In this document: one piece after another, positions 18,124 through 26,727 of the stretch
Layout of the letters: each line of letters starts with the position of its first letter
Position numbering within the stretch: position 1 is the first letter of the stretch
The notes under the pieces: generated by a model
Told to the model about the DNA's origin: nothing
What the model saw: the letters and a program-made list of their open reading frames with translations, nothing else
The model's database searches: none
Assembly (NCBI GenBank): GCA_937138495.1
Contig: CAKZPE010000050.1
Location: 1-64,000, forward strand
DNA length: 64,000 bases
Direction: 5' to 3'
Source of the DNA: an uncultured Oceanospirillaceae bacterium
GTDB taxonomy: Bacteria; Pseudomonadota; Gammaproteobacteria; Pseudomonadales; Balneatricaceae
Program-made: the position numbers and the translations under genes

Positions 18124-19469
18124 TGCCAAAGTCACTGCGGGCACGTTTGTTGCTCGCATCACTTCTACTGTTGCCGGTTTTTTTTGGTCTGACAGGCTTT
18201 GCCCTGCAGCAGGCCTTCAGTCATAGCCTGGCAACCGCTGAAGAACAGCGCCTTAAACTGCAACTCTACCTTCTGCTGGGTGCTGCAGAACCCTCCTCTG
18301 AAGGCATTAACATGCCGGCTACCCTCCGTGAACCCCGTTACAGTCAGATCGCATCAGGCCTGTATGGTGTCCTGCATGGTGATACTCATAACCTGATGTG
18401 GCGTTCTGAGTCCAGCCAGCTACTCAGTGATGATTTACTTGAACGTTTGGGACGTACCGAGCTGGAAACCGGGATGGAATCATTCTATGAGCTTAGTGAA
18501 GACGCGCTTTTTGTGTATCAGTTCGGTTTGCTCTGGGATATTGACGGCGTAGAAAAACGTTATTTGTTCACAGTGCTGGAATCCAACAGCTTTGTTAAAG
18601 CGGAACAAAAGGCTTTTAACACCCGGCTCTGGAGCTGGTTGGGGGCTGCCATTGTGTTATTCCTGCTGGTGGAAGCGATCATTATGCGTTGGGGTCTGAT
18701 GCCTCTGAACCGGTTGGCAAGAGACCTTAAATCAATTGAGCATGGTCACAGTGATCGCCTGCTGGGAGAGTATCCCAGTGAAGTTCAGGCGGTGACTGAT
18801 AACCTTAACCTGTTGATTGAGAACGAACGAAAGCAGCGTGAACGCTACCGGAATACCCTGGGGGACCTGGCTCACAGTTTAAAAACACCACTGGCGGTGA
18901 TTCGGGGTGCCCGGCAGGAAGGACTGGATTATGTTGATTTCCAGAACCTGGTGAATGATCAGGTCGTCAGGATGGATCAGATTGTTCAGTATCAGTTGGC
19001 CCGGGCGGTTAAAAGTCAGGGGCGTCGCTTAGCGAAGCGGGTGGCTGTTGAGCCGCTGATTAAACGCATGGCGACGGCTTTACAGAAAGTATACCGGGAC
19101 AAAGGTGTTAAGGTTGAACTTGTCCTGAAGGATTTGCAGCTGGCAGCAGATGAACGGGATCTGATGGAGCTGCTGGGCAATATTCTTGAAAATGCCTTTA
19201 AGTACGGTGACTCCCGGGTCAGTGTGAATATGTCCCAGGCTGAAGGCATGTTACGGATAGAGATTGGCGATGATGGTGCGGGTATTTCACCTGAATTGCG
19301 TCAGACAATCCTGAAGCGGGGGCAGCGGGCTGATACATCCGCCCCCGGACAGGGAATTGGCCTGTCCGTGGCGGTTGATATTCTTAGCAGTTATGGCGGT
19401 GAACTGCGAATTTCAGAGTCGCAGTACGGTGGGGCATTATTCTGTCTGATGTTGCCGCTGAGTTACTGA
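18120..19469 (+). CDS. PhoQ-like sensor histidine kinase
   Basis: 449 residues in the inner membrane: first helix about 8-28, a periplasmic sensor region about 30-170, second helix about 176-196, then HAMP. The H-box is LGDLAHSLKTPLAVIRG (His near 257), and the ATPase domain has the N-box LLGNILENAFKYG, G1 GDDGAGISPE and G2 GQGIGLSVAVDI. All catalytic motifs are intact. The wording of the H-box (AHSLKTPLAV) is typical of the PhoQ group. It is coupled to the preceding regulator by a 4-base overlap and preceded by a PepSY gene. Divalent cations or membrane stress are plausible signals but unproven. Confidence 0.9.
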   Translation: MMPKSLRARLLLASLLLLPVFFGLTGFALQQAFSHSLATAEEQRLKLQLYLLLGAAEPSSEGINMPATLREPRYSQIASGLYGVLHGDTHNLMWRSESSQLLSDDLLERLGRTELETGMESFYELSEDALFVYQFGLLWDIDGVEKRYLFTVLESNSFVKAEQKAFNTRLWSWLGAAIVLFLLVEAIIMRWGLMPLNRLARDLKSIEHGHSDRLLGEYPSEVQAVTDNLNLLIENERKQRERYRNTLGDLAHSLKTPLAVIRGARQEGLDYVDFQNLVNDQVVRMDQIVQYQLARAVKSQGRRLAKRVAVEPLIKRMATALQKVYRDKGVKVELVLKDLQLAADERDLMELLGNILENAFKYGDSRVSVNMSQAEGMLRIEIGDDGAGISPELRQTILKRGQRADTSAPGQGIGLSVAVDILSSYGGELRISESQYGGALFCLMLPLSY

Positions 19470-19474
19470 CCGGA

Positions 19475-19535
19475 TTACGTGACTGAGCGGCTGGCTGATT
19501 GAAAAACTAAGTGAATCACGCAACTAGTCACGTAA
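19475..19535. repeat. Inverted repeat at the convergent kinase/protease gene ends
   Basis: TTACGTGACT (19475-19484) is exactly repeated in inverse as AGTCACGTAA (19526-19535); the second arm covers the last codons and stop of the minus-strand protease gene and is followed by CTTTT. The loop is 41 bases. It may serve as a weak terminator for the kinase transcript. Confidence 0.45.
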
Positions 19536-20531
19536 CTTTTCAATGCGCTCCGGTGTTGGCGGGTGACTGGAGAACCAGTCGTTAGTGCCTTCCTCATGCT
19601 CTGAGCTCAATTTTTCCAGCAGTCTTGCCAAACTCATCGGGTCATGTTCATGCTGTATCAGCAGGTCTTTTGCAAACGCATCCGCTTCCAGTTCGAATGC
19701 CTGTGAGTACTGGCTTTCAACCAGTATTGTTGGCAATGCCGCAAGGACTGAACTGGCGGTGCTCATATCGCCGGTAATGACGATGATAAGCAATGGCAGG
19801 GCGCTGCTTTGTAAGGCCCGTCGTAAGCCATGACGCATATTCACGTGGCCAATTTCGTGGCTCATGACTGCAATCAGTTCCTCATCATCACCGGCCAGTT
19901 TAATGATCTGATCGGTAAAGATGACACTGCCATCCGGCAGGGCGAAGGCGTTAGGACCGACAGCACCGCCGTCGCGAAAATGCAGCTGATAGTTGAAACC
20001 ATCGTCTCGGCTGGCGATCAGAGTTTCAAAGTCCCGGGTTAGCTTTTCCTTACGTTCTGTACTCAGCGTTGACGGTTTAAAGAGGTATTTATCCAGCGTC
20101 GACAGGGTGTGTTTACTGACTTCTTCATTGACACTGACAGGCAGTACAAAAGCTACCTGTCGGGCAGCAGAAGGCAGGCCATAGTTAATTCCCCACCAGA
20201 TAAACAGAGCCACGCAGATGACTGACAGCAATGCATAGCGGTAGCTGTTTTCCAGCCGGTGAATCCAGCTTAGGCGGTCATCCCCTGCATGCAGGCCGAT
20301 TAACTGATCGACCTGATCATTATCCCGGGTCTCAAAACGGAGTCCGTTCGGAAGGTCCAGATACCGGGCTGTGCTGCCGATTCGGGGACTGATTGTCAGT
20401 TCAGACCAGTGATAGCCACTGACACTCAGCGCCGGACAATCAATGCGGATGTCCCCCGGCTCTGCTACCGACAATTCTGCCGGATGGCTCTTTGATGTGT
20501 GACCATCAAAGAGCCTGCCTGATAGTTGCAT
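19524..20531 (-). CDS. M48-family membrane-associated zinc metalloprotease
   Basis: 335 residues: an N-terminal beta-rich domain (about 1-95), a single membrane helix (about 99-117), then an M48 peptidase domain with the zinc motif HEIGH (about 225-229) and a third ligand Glu in FELEADAFA (about 279), ending with a SSHPPTPERIEKLRD motif common in this group. The C-terminal domain is probably periplasmic. The start codon overlaps the stop of the upstream DUF898 gene by one base, so the two are translationally coupled. Function is likely membrane or envelope protein quality control, by analogy with HtpX/BepA-type enzymes; the substrate is unknown. Confidence 0.9.
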   Translation of the reverse strand: MQLSGRLFDGHTSKSHPAELSVAEPGDIRIDCPALSVSGYHWSELTISPRIGSTARYLDLPNGLRFETRDNDQVDQLIGLHAGDDRLSWIHRLENSYRYALLSVICVALFIWWGINYGLPSAARQVAFVLPVSVNEEVSKHTLSTLDKYLFKPSTLSTERKEKLTRDFETLIASRDDGFNYQLHFRDGGAVGPNAFALPDGSVIFTDQIIKLAGDDEELIAVMSHEIGHVNMRHGLRRALQSSALPLLIIVITGDMSTASSVLAALPTILVESQYSQAFELEADAFAKDLLIQHEHDPMSLARLLEKLSSEHEEGTNDWFSSHPPTPERIEKLRD

Positions 20532-21592
20532 CAGATGCCAAACTCCAGATCCATAGCTTCACCGAGTTCTTCGCCCAGTGCATTCTGTTGCTCGGTTGCA
20601 CCGCGGGTAAATTCATCCAGATCACCGGTGGCAAGCAACTGCGTGCATTCGGCTCTGTAACGGGCCATGCGAATGTGCGTCCATGGAATGAGCAGACCAG
20701 CGCTCACGAGAATAGCGAGAGTATTGGAAATGATAAGCCAGGTAACTGTTCGGGCTTTCAGTTTGCTTTCAAAATTATTGCCGGCGAGGCTTGAGGTGTT
20801 AAATACAGTATTGAGAACCCGGGTTTGGATGAAAGCCACATAAAATGTGACATACAGAGGCAGAAAGAGTAGTCCGTAGAACGGGAAGTATGGATTGCTA
20901 TCTGGATCAATGAACGCCGGGTCAAAGCTGATACCCAGCATGACGGCAAAAATGGTACCGATGATTGTGAAAATGAAGGAAGCCAGGAACAGCAGGCCGA
21001 TCGCTTTTAAATAGATCATGAAAATGCTGCCAGACTTTAACTGGCTGGTGAAGAATGTCTGCCCGTAGCTGCTCTGATTAACATGCCAGCGTTTCTGTAT
21101 GGCGATTACCAGCGGATAAACAATATACAGGGTAAAGATGCTTAAGAATGGCAACAGTAAATAATTCAGAAAAGCCTGTTTGTATTTTCCGTGGAAGTTA
21201 AAACTGAGATTGCGGTAGCGAGTGTTTGTTGCCTGAAACTTCAATGCTCTGCAAATCAGCCAGGGAAAGACAGCAATAAAAGCGACGGCAACAGGAATAG
21301 CCGCCAGTGGAAAGATCTCAATCAGCAAGGTAAAAGCGATGACAACGAAAATCGCAATCAGCCGTCCTTTGAGGATCGTCATAGGCTTTGCTGTATATTC
21401 AAAGCTGCTGCCAGCCAGGGTGGTATGGCCATAAAAATACTGGTGAGTCCGGACCTTAGCCCAGGCCGAATAAATGCCCAGTGTAAGTACTGTCAGGCAG
21501 ATGTTGACGATCCAGATTTTGAAGAACTCACCGCTTTTGCCGTGAAATTCAAAAGGGTGCACCGTCGGGTGCTGGGGAAGATTTTGCGACAT
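20531..21592 (-). CDS. DUF898 (YjgN-like) polytopic membrane protein
   Basis: 353 residues with an N-terminal segment HPFEFHGKSGEFFKIWIVN and GIYSAWAKVRTHQYFYGHT, which define DUF898/YjgN, followed by about six to eight membrane helices. A late copy of the YSAWAKVR theme is seen as IPWTHIRMARYRAE (about 305-318). Function is unknown. Of two nearby ATGs the inner one (21592, MSQNLPQ) is preferred, because AAGGA directly abuts the outer one at 21601. The gene is coupled to the downstream M48 protease by a one-base overlap, suggesting that protein and protease act together in the membrane. A GC-rich hairpin separates it from argA. Confidence 0.88.
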   Translation of the reverse strand: MSQNLPQHPTVHPFEFHGKSGEFFKIWIVNICLTVLTLGIYSAWAKVRTHQYFYGHTTLAGSSFEYTAKPMTILKGRLIAIFVVIAFTLLIEIFPLAAIPVAVAFIAVFPWLICRALKFQATNTRYRNLSFNFHGKYKQAFLNYLLLPFLSIFTLYIVYPLVIAIQKRWHVNQSSYGQTFFTSQLKSGSIFMIYLKAIGLLFLASFIFTIIGTIFAVMLGISFDPAFIDPDSNPYFPFYGLLFLPLYVTFYVAFIQTRVLNTVFNTSSLAGNNFESKLKARTVTWLIISNTLAILVSAGLLIPWTHIRMARYRAECTQLLATGDLDEFTRGATEQQNALGEELGEAMDLEFGI

Positions 21593-21611
21593 GGGGAACA
21601 TTCCTTGTGAT

Positions 21612-21633
21612 GCGCCGGCCTCCTCGCCGGCGC
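21612..21633 (-). repeat. GC-rich hairpin between argA and the DUF898 gene
   Basis: GCGCCGGC and GCCGGCGC (8-bp perfect stem) enclose a 6-base loop that reads GAGGAG on the minus strand, a ribosome-binding-like sequence. There is no T-run on either side, so it is not a classical terminator. Confidence 0.7.
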
Positions 21634-21662
21634 GGTTATAAAATCAGTTTAGGCCTGTCAGT

Positions 21663-23003
21663 CTAGACAAGCTGTTTGGCAAATACTTTGGAATTACGCT
21701 GAAAGTTATACAAAGCTTGTTTTTCGCCGGGCAGATCCTGGATATTCATCTGTACAAATCCACGCTCCAGGAACCAGTGAGCGGTCCGGGTGGTGAGTAC
21801 AAACAGCCGCTCAAGTTTTTGTTCACGGGCCGCCTGCTCAATACCTTCCAGCAGTTTTTCACCCCGGTTGCCACCGCGGTAGTCAGTAGCAATGGCGACA
21901 CAGGCGAGCTCGCCGGTCTGTTCTTCCGGGAAGGGGTACAGGGCAGCGCAACCGATAATAGCGCCATCCAGATCGATAACGGTGAAGCGATTAATTTCTG
22001 CTTCCAGCCGCTCACGGGAACGGCGTACCAGAACACCGGCTTCTTCCATTGGCTGGATCAGTTCCAGAATACCGCCGACATCTTCAATGTTTGCCGGGCG
22101 TACCTGTTCATAGGACTCTTCGATCACCATAGTGCCGGTGCCGTTGCGGCTGAACAGCTCAGTGACCAGTGCTCCGTCTTCTTTGTAACTGATCAGGTGG
22201 CTGCGGGGCACGCCGTGCTTACAGGCCCGGGCCGCTGCTGCCAGGTGCCGGGAAATATCCGAAGACGTTTCTGACGGATCAGTCAGCCGTGCCCGGTATT
22301 GGTTTACCAGCCGTTCGGCGGTATCCGCCAGCAGTTCTGAACGCAACTGATCTTTGCTGTCAGTCACGCCGTTTTCAGCGCCGAACAGAACCAGTTTATC
22401 GGCTTTTACTGCGATCGCTGTCTGGGTAGCGACATCTTCCACGGCCAGGTTAAATACTTCGCCGGTGGGTGAGTATCCTAGATGGGACAGCAGCACGATA
22501 TGGTTGTTCTGTAACTGGTAGCGGATAGCTTCATGGTCAATACGTCTGACTTCACCGGTGTTACACAGGTCGACCCCTTCATAGATGCCTGCCGGCTTGG
22601 CAGTGACAAAGTTGCCGCCGCACACTCGCATCTGCGCGCCGTGCAGAGGGGAGTTAGCCACGCCCATTGATAGCCTGGCTTCTATTTCAGTGCGCAGGTA
22701 GCCCACCGCTTCAATTACGCATTTCAGCACCGGGGCATCGGTAATGCGCAGGTCATGGTGAATTCGGGTGTCAATGTTCTGCTCTTCTAAGCGCTGCTGT
22801 AACTGTGGTCGGGAACCGTGAACCAGAATCAGTTTCACTCCCAGGCTGTTAAGCAGGGCAATGTCGTGAACAATGTTCGCAAAGTTGTCATCCGTCAGTG
22901 CATCCCCGGGCAGCATCAGCACAAAGGTTTTACCCCGGTGTGCGTTGATGTAAGGGGAACTGTGGCGGAACCAGTTCAGGTATTGGGTCAGGTCGTCGAT
23001 CAC
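21663..23003 (-). CDS. argA: N-acetylglutamate synthase ArgA
   Basis: Acetylates glutamate with acetyl-CoA, the first step of arginine synthesis. The 446 residues comprise an amino-acid-kinase-fold domain (about 1-285; KTFVLMLPGDAL near 25, LVHGSRPQL near 60) and a C-terminal GNAT domain (about 300-440; CVAIATDYRGGNRGEKLL near 376). Length agrees with E. coli-type ArgA (about 443). The kinase-like domain in this family binds arginine for feedback inhibition. argE ends 66 bases upstream on the same strand, so an argE-argA operon is likely. No ArgR box could be recognised in the flanking sequence. Confidence 0.96.
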   Translation of the reverse strand: MIDDLTQYLNWFRHSSPYINAHRGKTFVLMLPGDALTDDNFANIVHDIALLNSLGVKLILVHGSRPQLQQRLEEQNIDTRIHHDLRITDAPVLKCVIEAVGYLRTEIEARLSMGVANSPLHGAQMRVCGGNFVTAKPAGIYEGVDLCNTGEVRRIDHEAIRYQLQNNHIVLLSHLGYSPTGEVFNLAVEDVATQTAIAVKADKLVLFGAENGVTDSKDQLRSELLADTAERLVNQYRARLTDPSETSSDISRHLAAAARACKHGVPRSHLISYKEDGALVTELFSRNGTGTMVIEESYEQVRPANIEDVGGILELIQPMEEAGVLVRRSRERLEAEINRFTVIDLDGAIIGCAALYPFPEEQTGELACVAIATDYRGGNRGEKLLEGIEQAAREQKLERLFVLTTRTAHWFLERGFVQMNIQDLPGEKQALYNFQRNSKVFAKQLV

Positions 23004-23069
23004 AATGATAAATCAGTCAGTTAGCAGGTTATTCTGTAAGGCTAAGTGTTCTGTGGATAAAAGCAAGAT

Positions 23070-24218
23070 TCAGAGGCAATACTTGCCAATTAACTGCCGC
23101 AAAATGTCCACAGTGGGGCGAATCTGATCCGTTGCCAGATATTCATCCGGTTGATGGGCCTGATCAATGGAGCCCGGTCCCATCACGATGGTATCCATCC
23201 CCAGGGACTGTAAAAACGGTGCTTCGGTGCCAAAGGCAACGGTACTGGCCGTGTGGCCGGTCAGTTGTTCGGCGCAGCGGACCAGCTCAGATTGTTTATC
23301 GTTCTGGAAAGGCAGAATTTCCGGAAACAGGCGCTGGTTCCGGATACTGACGCCAAAGCGGTCTGCGACTGGCTGCAGGCGCTGATCAATGGCTTCGCGC
23401 AGGTTATCTATATTCATGCCTGGCAGAGGGCGTAAATCATATTCCAGATCACAGCTGCCGCAGATCCGGTTAGGGTTATCGCCGCCGTGAATGCATCCCA
23501 GATTCAGGGTCGGAACGGTCACCTGAAAGGCGCTGTTCTGATAGTTTTGCTGCAGTTCATGACGAAAGCTGATCAGTTCGCCAAGTACTGAGTGCATGGC
23601 TTCCAGCGCATTGTTCCCCAGTGAAGGGTCAGAAGAGTGCCCGGCTTTACCGGTAATCTTAATGCCTTCCATCATCATGCCCTTGTGCATGTGAATCGGT
23701 TTCAGGCCGGTGGGCTCGCCGATAACCGCATAACGGGCTTTCGGATATCCGGCTTCAGCCAGTGCCCGGGCACCATCCATCGAGCTTTCTTCATCGGCAG
23801 TGGCCAGAATAATAAGGGGCTGCTGGAGAGGCTTGTCAGTAAAGTGCCTGGCCGCTTCAATGGCAATGGCGATAAAGCCTTTCATGTCACAGCTGCCCAG
23901 CCCGTAAAAGCGGTTATCCTTTTCGGTCAGCTTAAACGGGTCGGTATTCCAGCGTTCTGCGTTATAGGGCACGGTATCGGTATGTCCCGATAACACCAGT
24001 CCGCCAGGGCCACTGCCCAGTGTTGCAATCAGGTTGGCTTTACCTTCATGGCCGGGCAACGGCATGATTTCAGTGCTGAACCCCAGGTCACTGAGCCAGG
24101 CTTCAAGTTTATGGATGACCCCCAGGTTGCTCTGATCCAGGTGTGGTGCTGTGCAGCTGACAGACGGAGTGCCAATTAACTCTGTCAGCATAGTAAGCAG
24201 GGATGGCACGGTAGACAT
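23070..24218 (-). CDS. argE: Acetylornithine deacetylase ArgE
   Basis: M20-family metallohydrolase that removes the acetyl group from N-acetylornithine to give ornithine in arginine synthesis. The 382 residues show the metal motifs LSGHTDTVPYN (about 75-85), YGLGSCDMKGF (about 105-115), the catalytic ADEESSMDG (about 140-148), GEPTGLKPIHMHKG and a late HQPDEY metal-ligand motif (about 360). Length matches E. coli ArgE (383). It lies immediately upstream of argA on the minus strand. Some M20 relatives cleave other acylated amino acids, but the argA neighbour makes ArgE the best call. Confidence 0.94.
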   Translation of the reverse strand: MSTVPSLLTMLTELIGTPSVSCTAPHLDQSNLGVIHKLEAWLSDLGFSTEIMPLPGHEGKANLIATLGSGPGGLVLSGHTDTVPYNAERWNTDPFKLTEKDNRFYGLGSCDMKGFIAIAIEAARHFTDKPLQQPLIILATADEESSMDGARALAEAGYPKARYAVIGEPTGLKPIHMHKGMMMEGIKITGKAGHSSDPSLGNNALEAMHSVLGELISFRHELQQNYQNSAFQVTVPTLNLGCIHGGDNPNRICGSCDLEYDLRPLPGMNIDNLREAIDQRLQPVADRFGVSIRNQRLFPEILPFQNDKQSELVRCAEQLTGHTASTVAFGTEAPFLQSLGMDTIVMGPGSIDQAHQPDEYLATDQIRPTVDILRQLIGKYCL

Positions 24219-24303
24219 AGCAACTCCGTCGCAGGGGGAAAAATAGGGTACAGACTATTGTGCAGGCTTTAGGGCGGAGCGTCCAGACGGAGGGGCTGAA
24301 ACG

Positions 24304-24330
24304 AAAAAAGCCGGCAGAGGCCGGCTTTTT
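24304..24330. terminator. Terminator downstream of the phosphate transporter
   Basis: AAAAAAGCCGGC-AGAG-GCCGGCTTTTT: a perfect stem with A and T runs on both sides, placed 20 bases after the minus-strand transporter stop. Confidence 0.92.
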
Positions 24331-24350
24331 ATATCAGTAAAGAATATTGC

Positions 24351-25616
24351 TTAACTGAACATGCCTTTAAACATGAAGAAGAACATGATTGCCAGACCGG
24401 CACCCGCAGGCAGAGTCACCACCCAGGATGCGAAAATAGTACCGATCACGCGCAGATTCAGAGCAGACAGACCACGTGCCAGACCTACACCCAGTACTGC
24501 ACCCACGAGTGTGTGAGTCGTAGAGATAGGCAAGCCGGTACCTGATGCAAATACGACTGTAGTCGCTGCTGCCAGCGTGGCAGCGAAGCCACGGCTTGGT
24601 GTCAGCTCAGTGATGTTGTTACCAACAGTTGCGATAACTTTGTGGCCGTACATAATCAGACCGGCAACGATACCGCCACCGCCCAATAGTAAGATCCATA
24701 CAGGCATGGCTGTTTTCTGGGCGACTTCACCGGCAGAGGCTACAACACCGACAACCGCAGCCAGTGGGCCAACGGCGTTAGCAACGTCGTTAGAGCCGTG
24801 GGCAAATGCCATTGCGCAGGCAGTGAACATCATCAGTACGCCGAAAACTTTTTCAACGCTGGCGAAGTGATATTCTTTGTCATCGGCTTTGCTTGCATGG
24901 ATTTTCTTCAGCATAGCAATACCCAGGAACATGGTCAGCAGTGCAACACCTACAGAAATCAGGGCGCTGGTGCCGAAGCTAAGGTCCAGACCGATGTGCT
25001 TCAGACCTTTGGTGAAGGTCACCATGGAGATCATGAAACCTACCAGGAAGATGTAGTAAGGCACGTACTTTTTAGCGTTTTTAAACGGTTCTTCTGTATC
25101 GAGTATAAGCCGTTGCACACTGCGGAAGAGGAAGAAGGCTATCAGTCCGGCGGTGACCGGCGATACAACCCAACTGGCAACAATCTTGGATACTTTGCCC
25201 CAGTTAACCGCATCAACACCGATACCTACCGCTGCAAAGCCCACAATCGCACCCACGATAGAGTGAGTGGTGGAGACCGGCCAGCCGAAGAAGGTTGCGA
25301 TCAGCAGCCAGATACCCGCCGCCAGCAAGGCTGACAACATACCGTACACCAGCAGTTCCGGGGTGCCGGACAGTAATGCCGGATCGATAATGCCTTTACG
25401 GATGGTTGAGGTTACCGCGCCACCTGCCAGCCATGCGCCGGCAAATTCGAAGATGATAGCGATCAGGATCGCCTGTTTGAGAGTCAGTGCTTTGGAACCT
25501 ACAGAGGTACCCATTGCGTTGGCAACGTCGTTCGCACCGACGCCCCAGGCCATAAAGAAGCCAAAAATACATGCCATGATGACAAGGATGTCACCGTATT
25601 CTGCGATAATGGTCAT
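24351..25616 (-). CDS. Pit-family inorganic phosphate transporter
   Basis: Low-affinity secondary transporter for metal-phosphate. The 421 residues have about ten to eleven helices and the two internal repeats that mark the PiT family: GANDVANAMGTSVGSKAL (about 27-44) and FAHGSNDVANAVGPLAAV (about 268-285), plus PVSTTHSIVGA and PISTTHTLVGA. It lies 32 bases after a DUF47/PhoU-like gene, the usual Pit partner arrangement, and both are probably transcribed from one promoter. No Pho box was found upstream, consistent with a constitutive low-affinity system. Confidence 0.95.
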   Translation of the reverse strand: MTIIAEYGDILVIMACIFGFFMAWGVGANDVANAMGTSVGSKALTLKQAILIAIIFEFAGAWLAGGAVTSTIRKGIIDPALLSGTPELLVYGMLSALLAAGIWLLIATFFGWPVSTTHSIVGAIVGFAAVGIGVDAVNWGKVSKIVASWVVSPVTAGLIAFFLFRSVQRLILDTEEPFKNAKKYVPYYIFLVGFMISMVTFTKGLKHIGLDLSFGTSALISVGVALLTMFLGIAMLKKIHASKADDKEYHFASVEKVFGVLMMFTACAMAFAHGSNDVANAVGPLAAVVGVVASAGEVAQKTAMPVWILLLGGGGIVAGLIMYGHKVIATVGNNITELTPSRGFAATLAAATTVVFASGTGLPISTTHTLVGAVLGVGLARGLSALNLRVIGTIFASWVVTLPAGAGLAIMFFFMFKGMFS

Positions 25617-25648
25617 GGAAATTTCCTATCGGGAAAAATGAGAAAACG

Positions 25649-26329
25649 TTACTTGGCCAGTAGCAGCTGTAAACGGCTGCCTACCTGCTGTGCTTTGTCT
25701 GCCAGATCACCGATCAGGTTAATTACCTGATACATGAACATAGCATCAATTGGATGCAGATCTTTTTCTACCGTGAATAGGGCCGAGCGGGCCTGACGTT
25801 CCATTTCGTCTGCGTTGTGTTCCAGATCGTCGATTTCGTGAATCATCTGTTCCACAACATCTACTTCGTGGCCACTGAAACCGGACGTTACCAGTTCATC
25901 CAGGCCATTCAGTGCAGAAAGCGCCTGAGCAGAGGTTTTCAGGGAAACCGCCAGGTACTCTTTCATGATCGGCTGGATTGCTTCAGGGATGCTCATCTGA
26001 CGTCCCAGCATCAGGCCGGCGATATCTTTCGCACGGTTAGCGATCTTGTCCTGCATGCGCAGCAAATCCAGCAGATCGGTACGGGGTACCGGCAGGAAAA
26101 GACCACGTGGCAGTTGCTGGCGAACATCCTTTTTCAGGGTATCGGCTTCATTTTCCAGACGCGCGATATTTTGCTGCAGTTGCTCAGCTTTTACCCAGTC
26201 GTCAGCCATAACGGCTTCGAAGAATGGGATCAGTTCAATGGCACAGGCATGCGCTTTGGCAATGTGTTCCTGCATCGGCTTGAATGGGGAGCTGGCAAAC
26301 AGCTGAAAAATCGAGTTGTTAGTAACCAT
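25649..26329 (-). CDS. DUF47 (TIGR00153) PhoU-like protein
   Basis: 226-residue, almost wholly helical protein related to PhoU, associated with Pit transporters and thought to regulate phosphate uptake. The N-terminal part reads SPFKPMQEHIAKAHAC, typical of the family, and the middle carries LLRMQDKIANRAKDIAGLMLGRQM. The open frame extends upstream to 26413, but the extra 28 residues lie across a TATACT promoter-like element and are not family-like, so ATG 26329 is chosen. The Pit gene follows 32 bases downstream. Confidence 0.9.
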   Translation of the reverse strand: MVTNNSIFQLFASSPFKPMQEHIAKAHACAIELIPFFEAVMADDWVKAEQLQQNIARLENEADTLKKDVRQQLPRGLFLPVPRTDLLDLLRMQDKIANRAKDIAGLMLGRQMSIPEAIQPIMKEYLAVSLKTSAQALSALNGLDELVTSGFSGHEVDVVEQMIHEIDDLEHNADEMERQARSALFTVEKDLHPIDAMFMYQVINLIGDLADKAQQVGSRLQLLLAK

Positions 26330-26727
26330 ATTAGGGCTCTTTTTTTTCTCGCTCAGGGCAAAATTGGCGCGAGTATACGCGGCCTTGTTGTAGCTTTGTA
26401 GTAAAAATGACACGAAAAATACACATATGAGAAGGTTAAAACTGACAATTTTCAGTGGCTACGATGTAAGTATATGAATCTATTGATTTTTATTAGAATT
26501 TCTTAAAAGTGTATTCGTGCAAAAAAAATTCAGTTTGTCTGAGTCGCCGGTATTTTTTCAGCGTTTTCAGCAGAATTGCTGACTGATCAGTGACTTATCT
26601 CAGTCTGTCCCTGATCAGCGTTAGGCAGACGGGGTGATATCAGGTAAATTGATCCTGAACGAGCAATAGATAAACTTTCAGCTGGCCGGCAAGCGTGAGC
26701 GGAAAGGTACGATAAGAGTGACGGAAA
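26330..26727. promoter_or_regulatory. 398-base divergent region between the DUF47-pit operon and glnE
   Basis: On the minus strand a TATACT -10 (26372-26377) lies about 43 bases before the DUF47 start, with a weak -35. A single TGTCAT half-site nearby is not a Pho box. On the plus side GGAAAGG at 26700 is too far from the glnE start to be its ribosome-binding site. Nothing else is identified. Confidence 0.35.

Noticed and set aside
24219..24303. Search for ArgR boxes upstream of argE
   Set aside because: No paired TGAATAATTATTCA-like sites were seen.
26398..26420. TGTCAT half-site upstream of the DUF47-pit operon
   Set aside because: A second half at 11-base spacing is missing, so it is not a Pho box.
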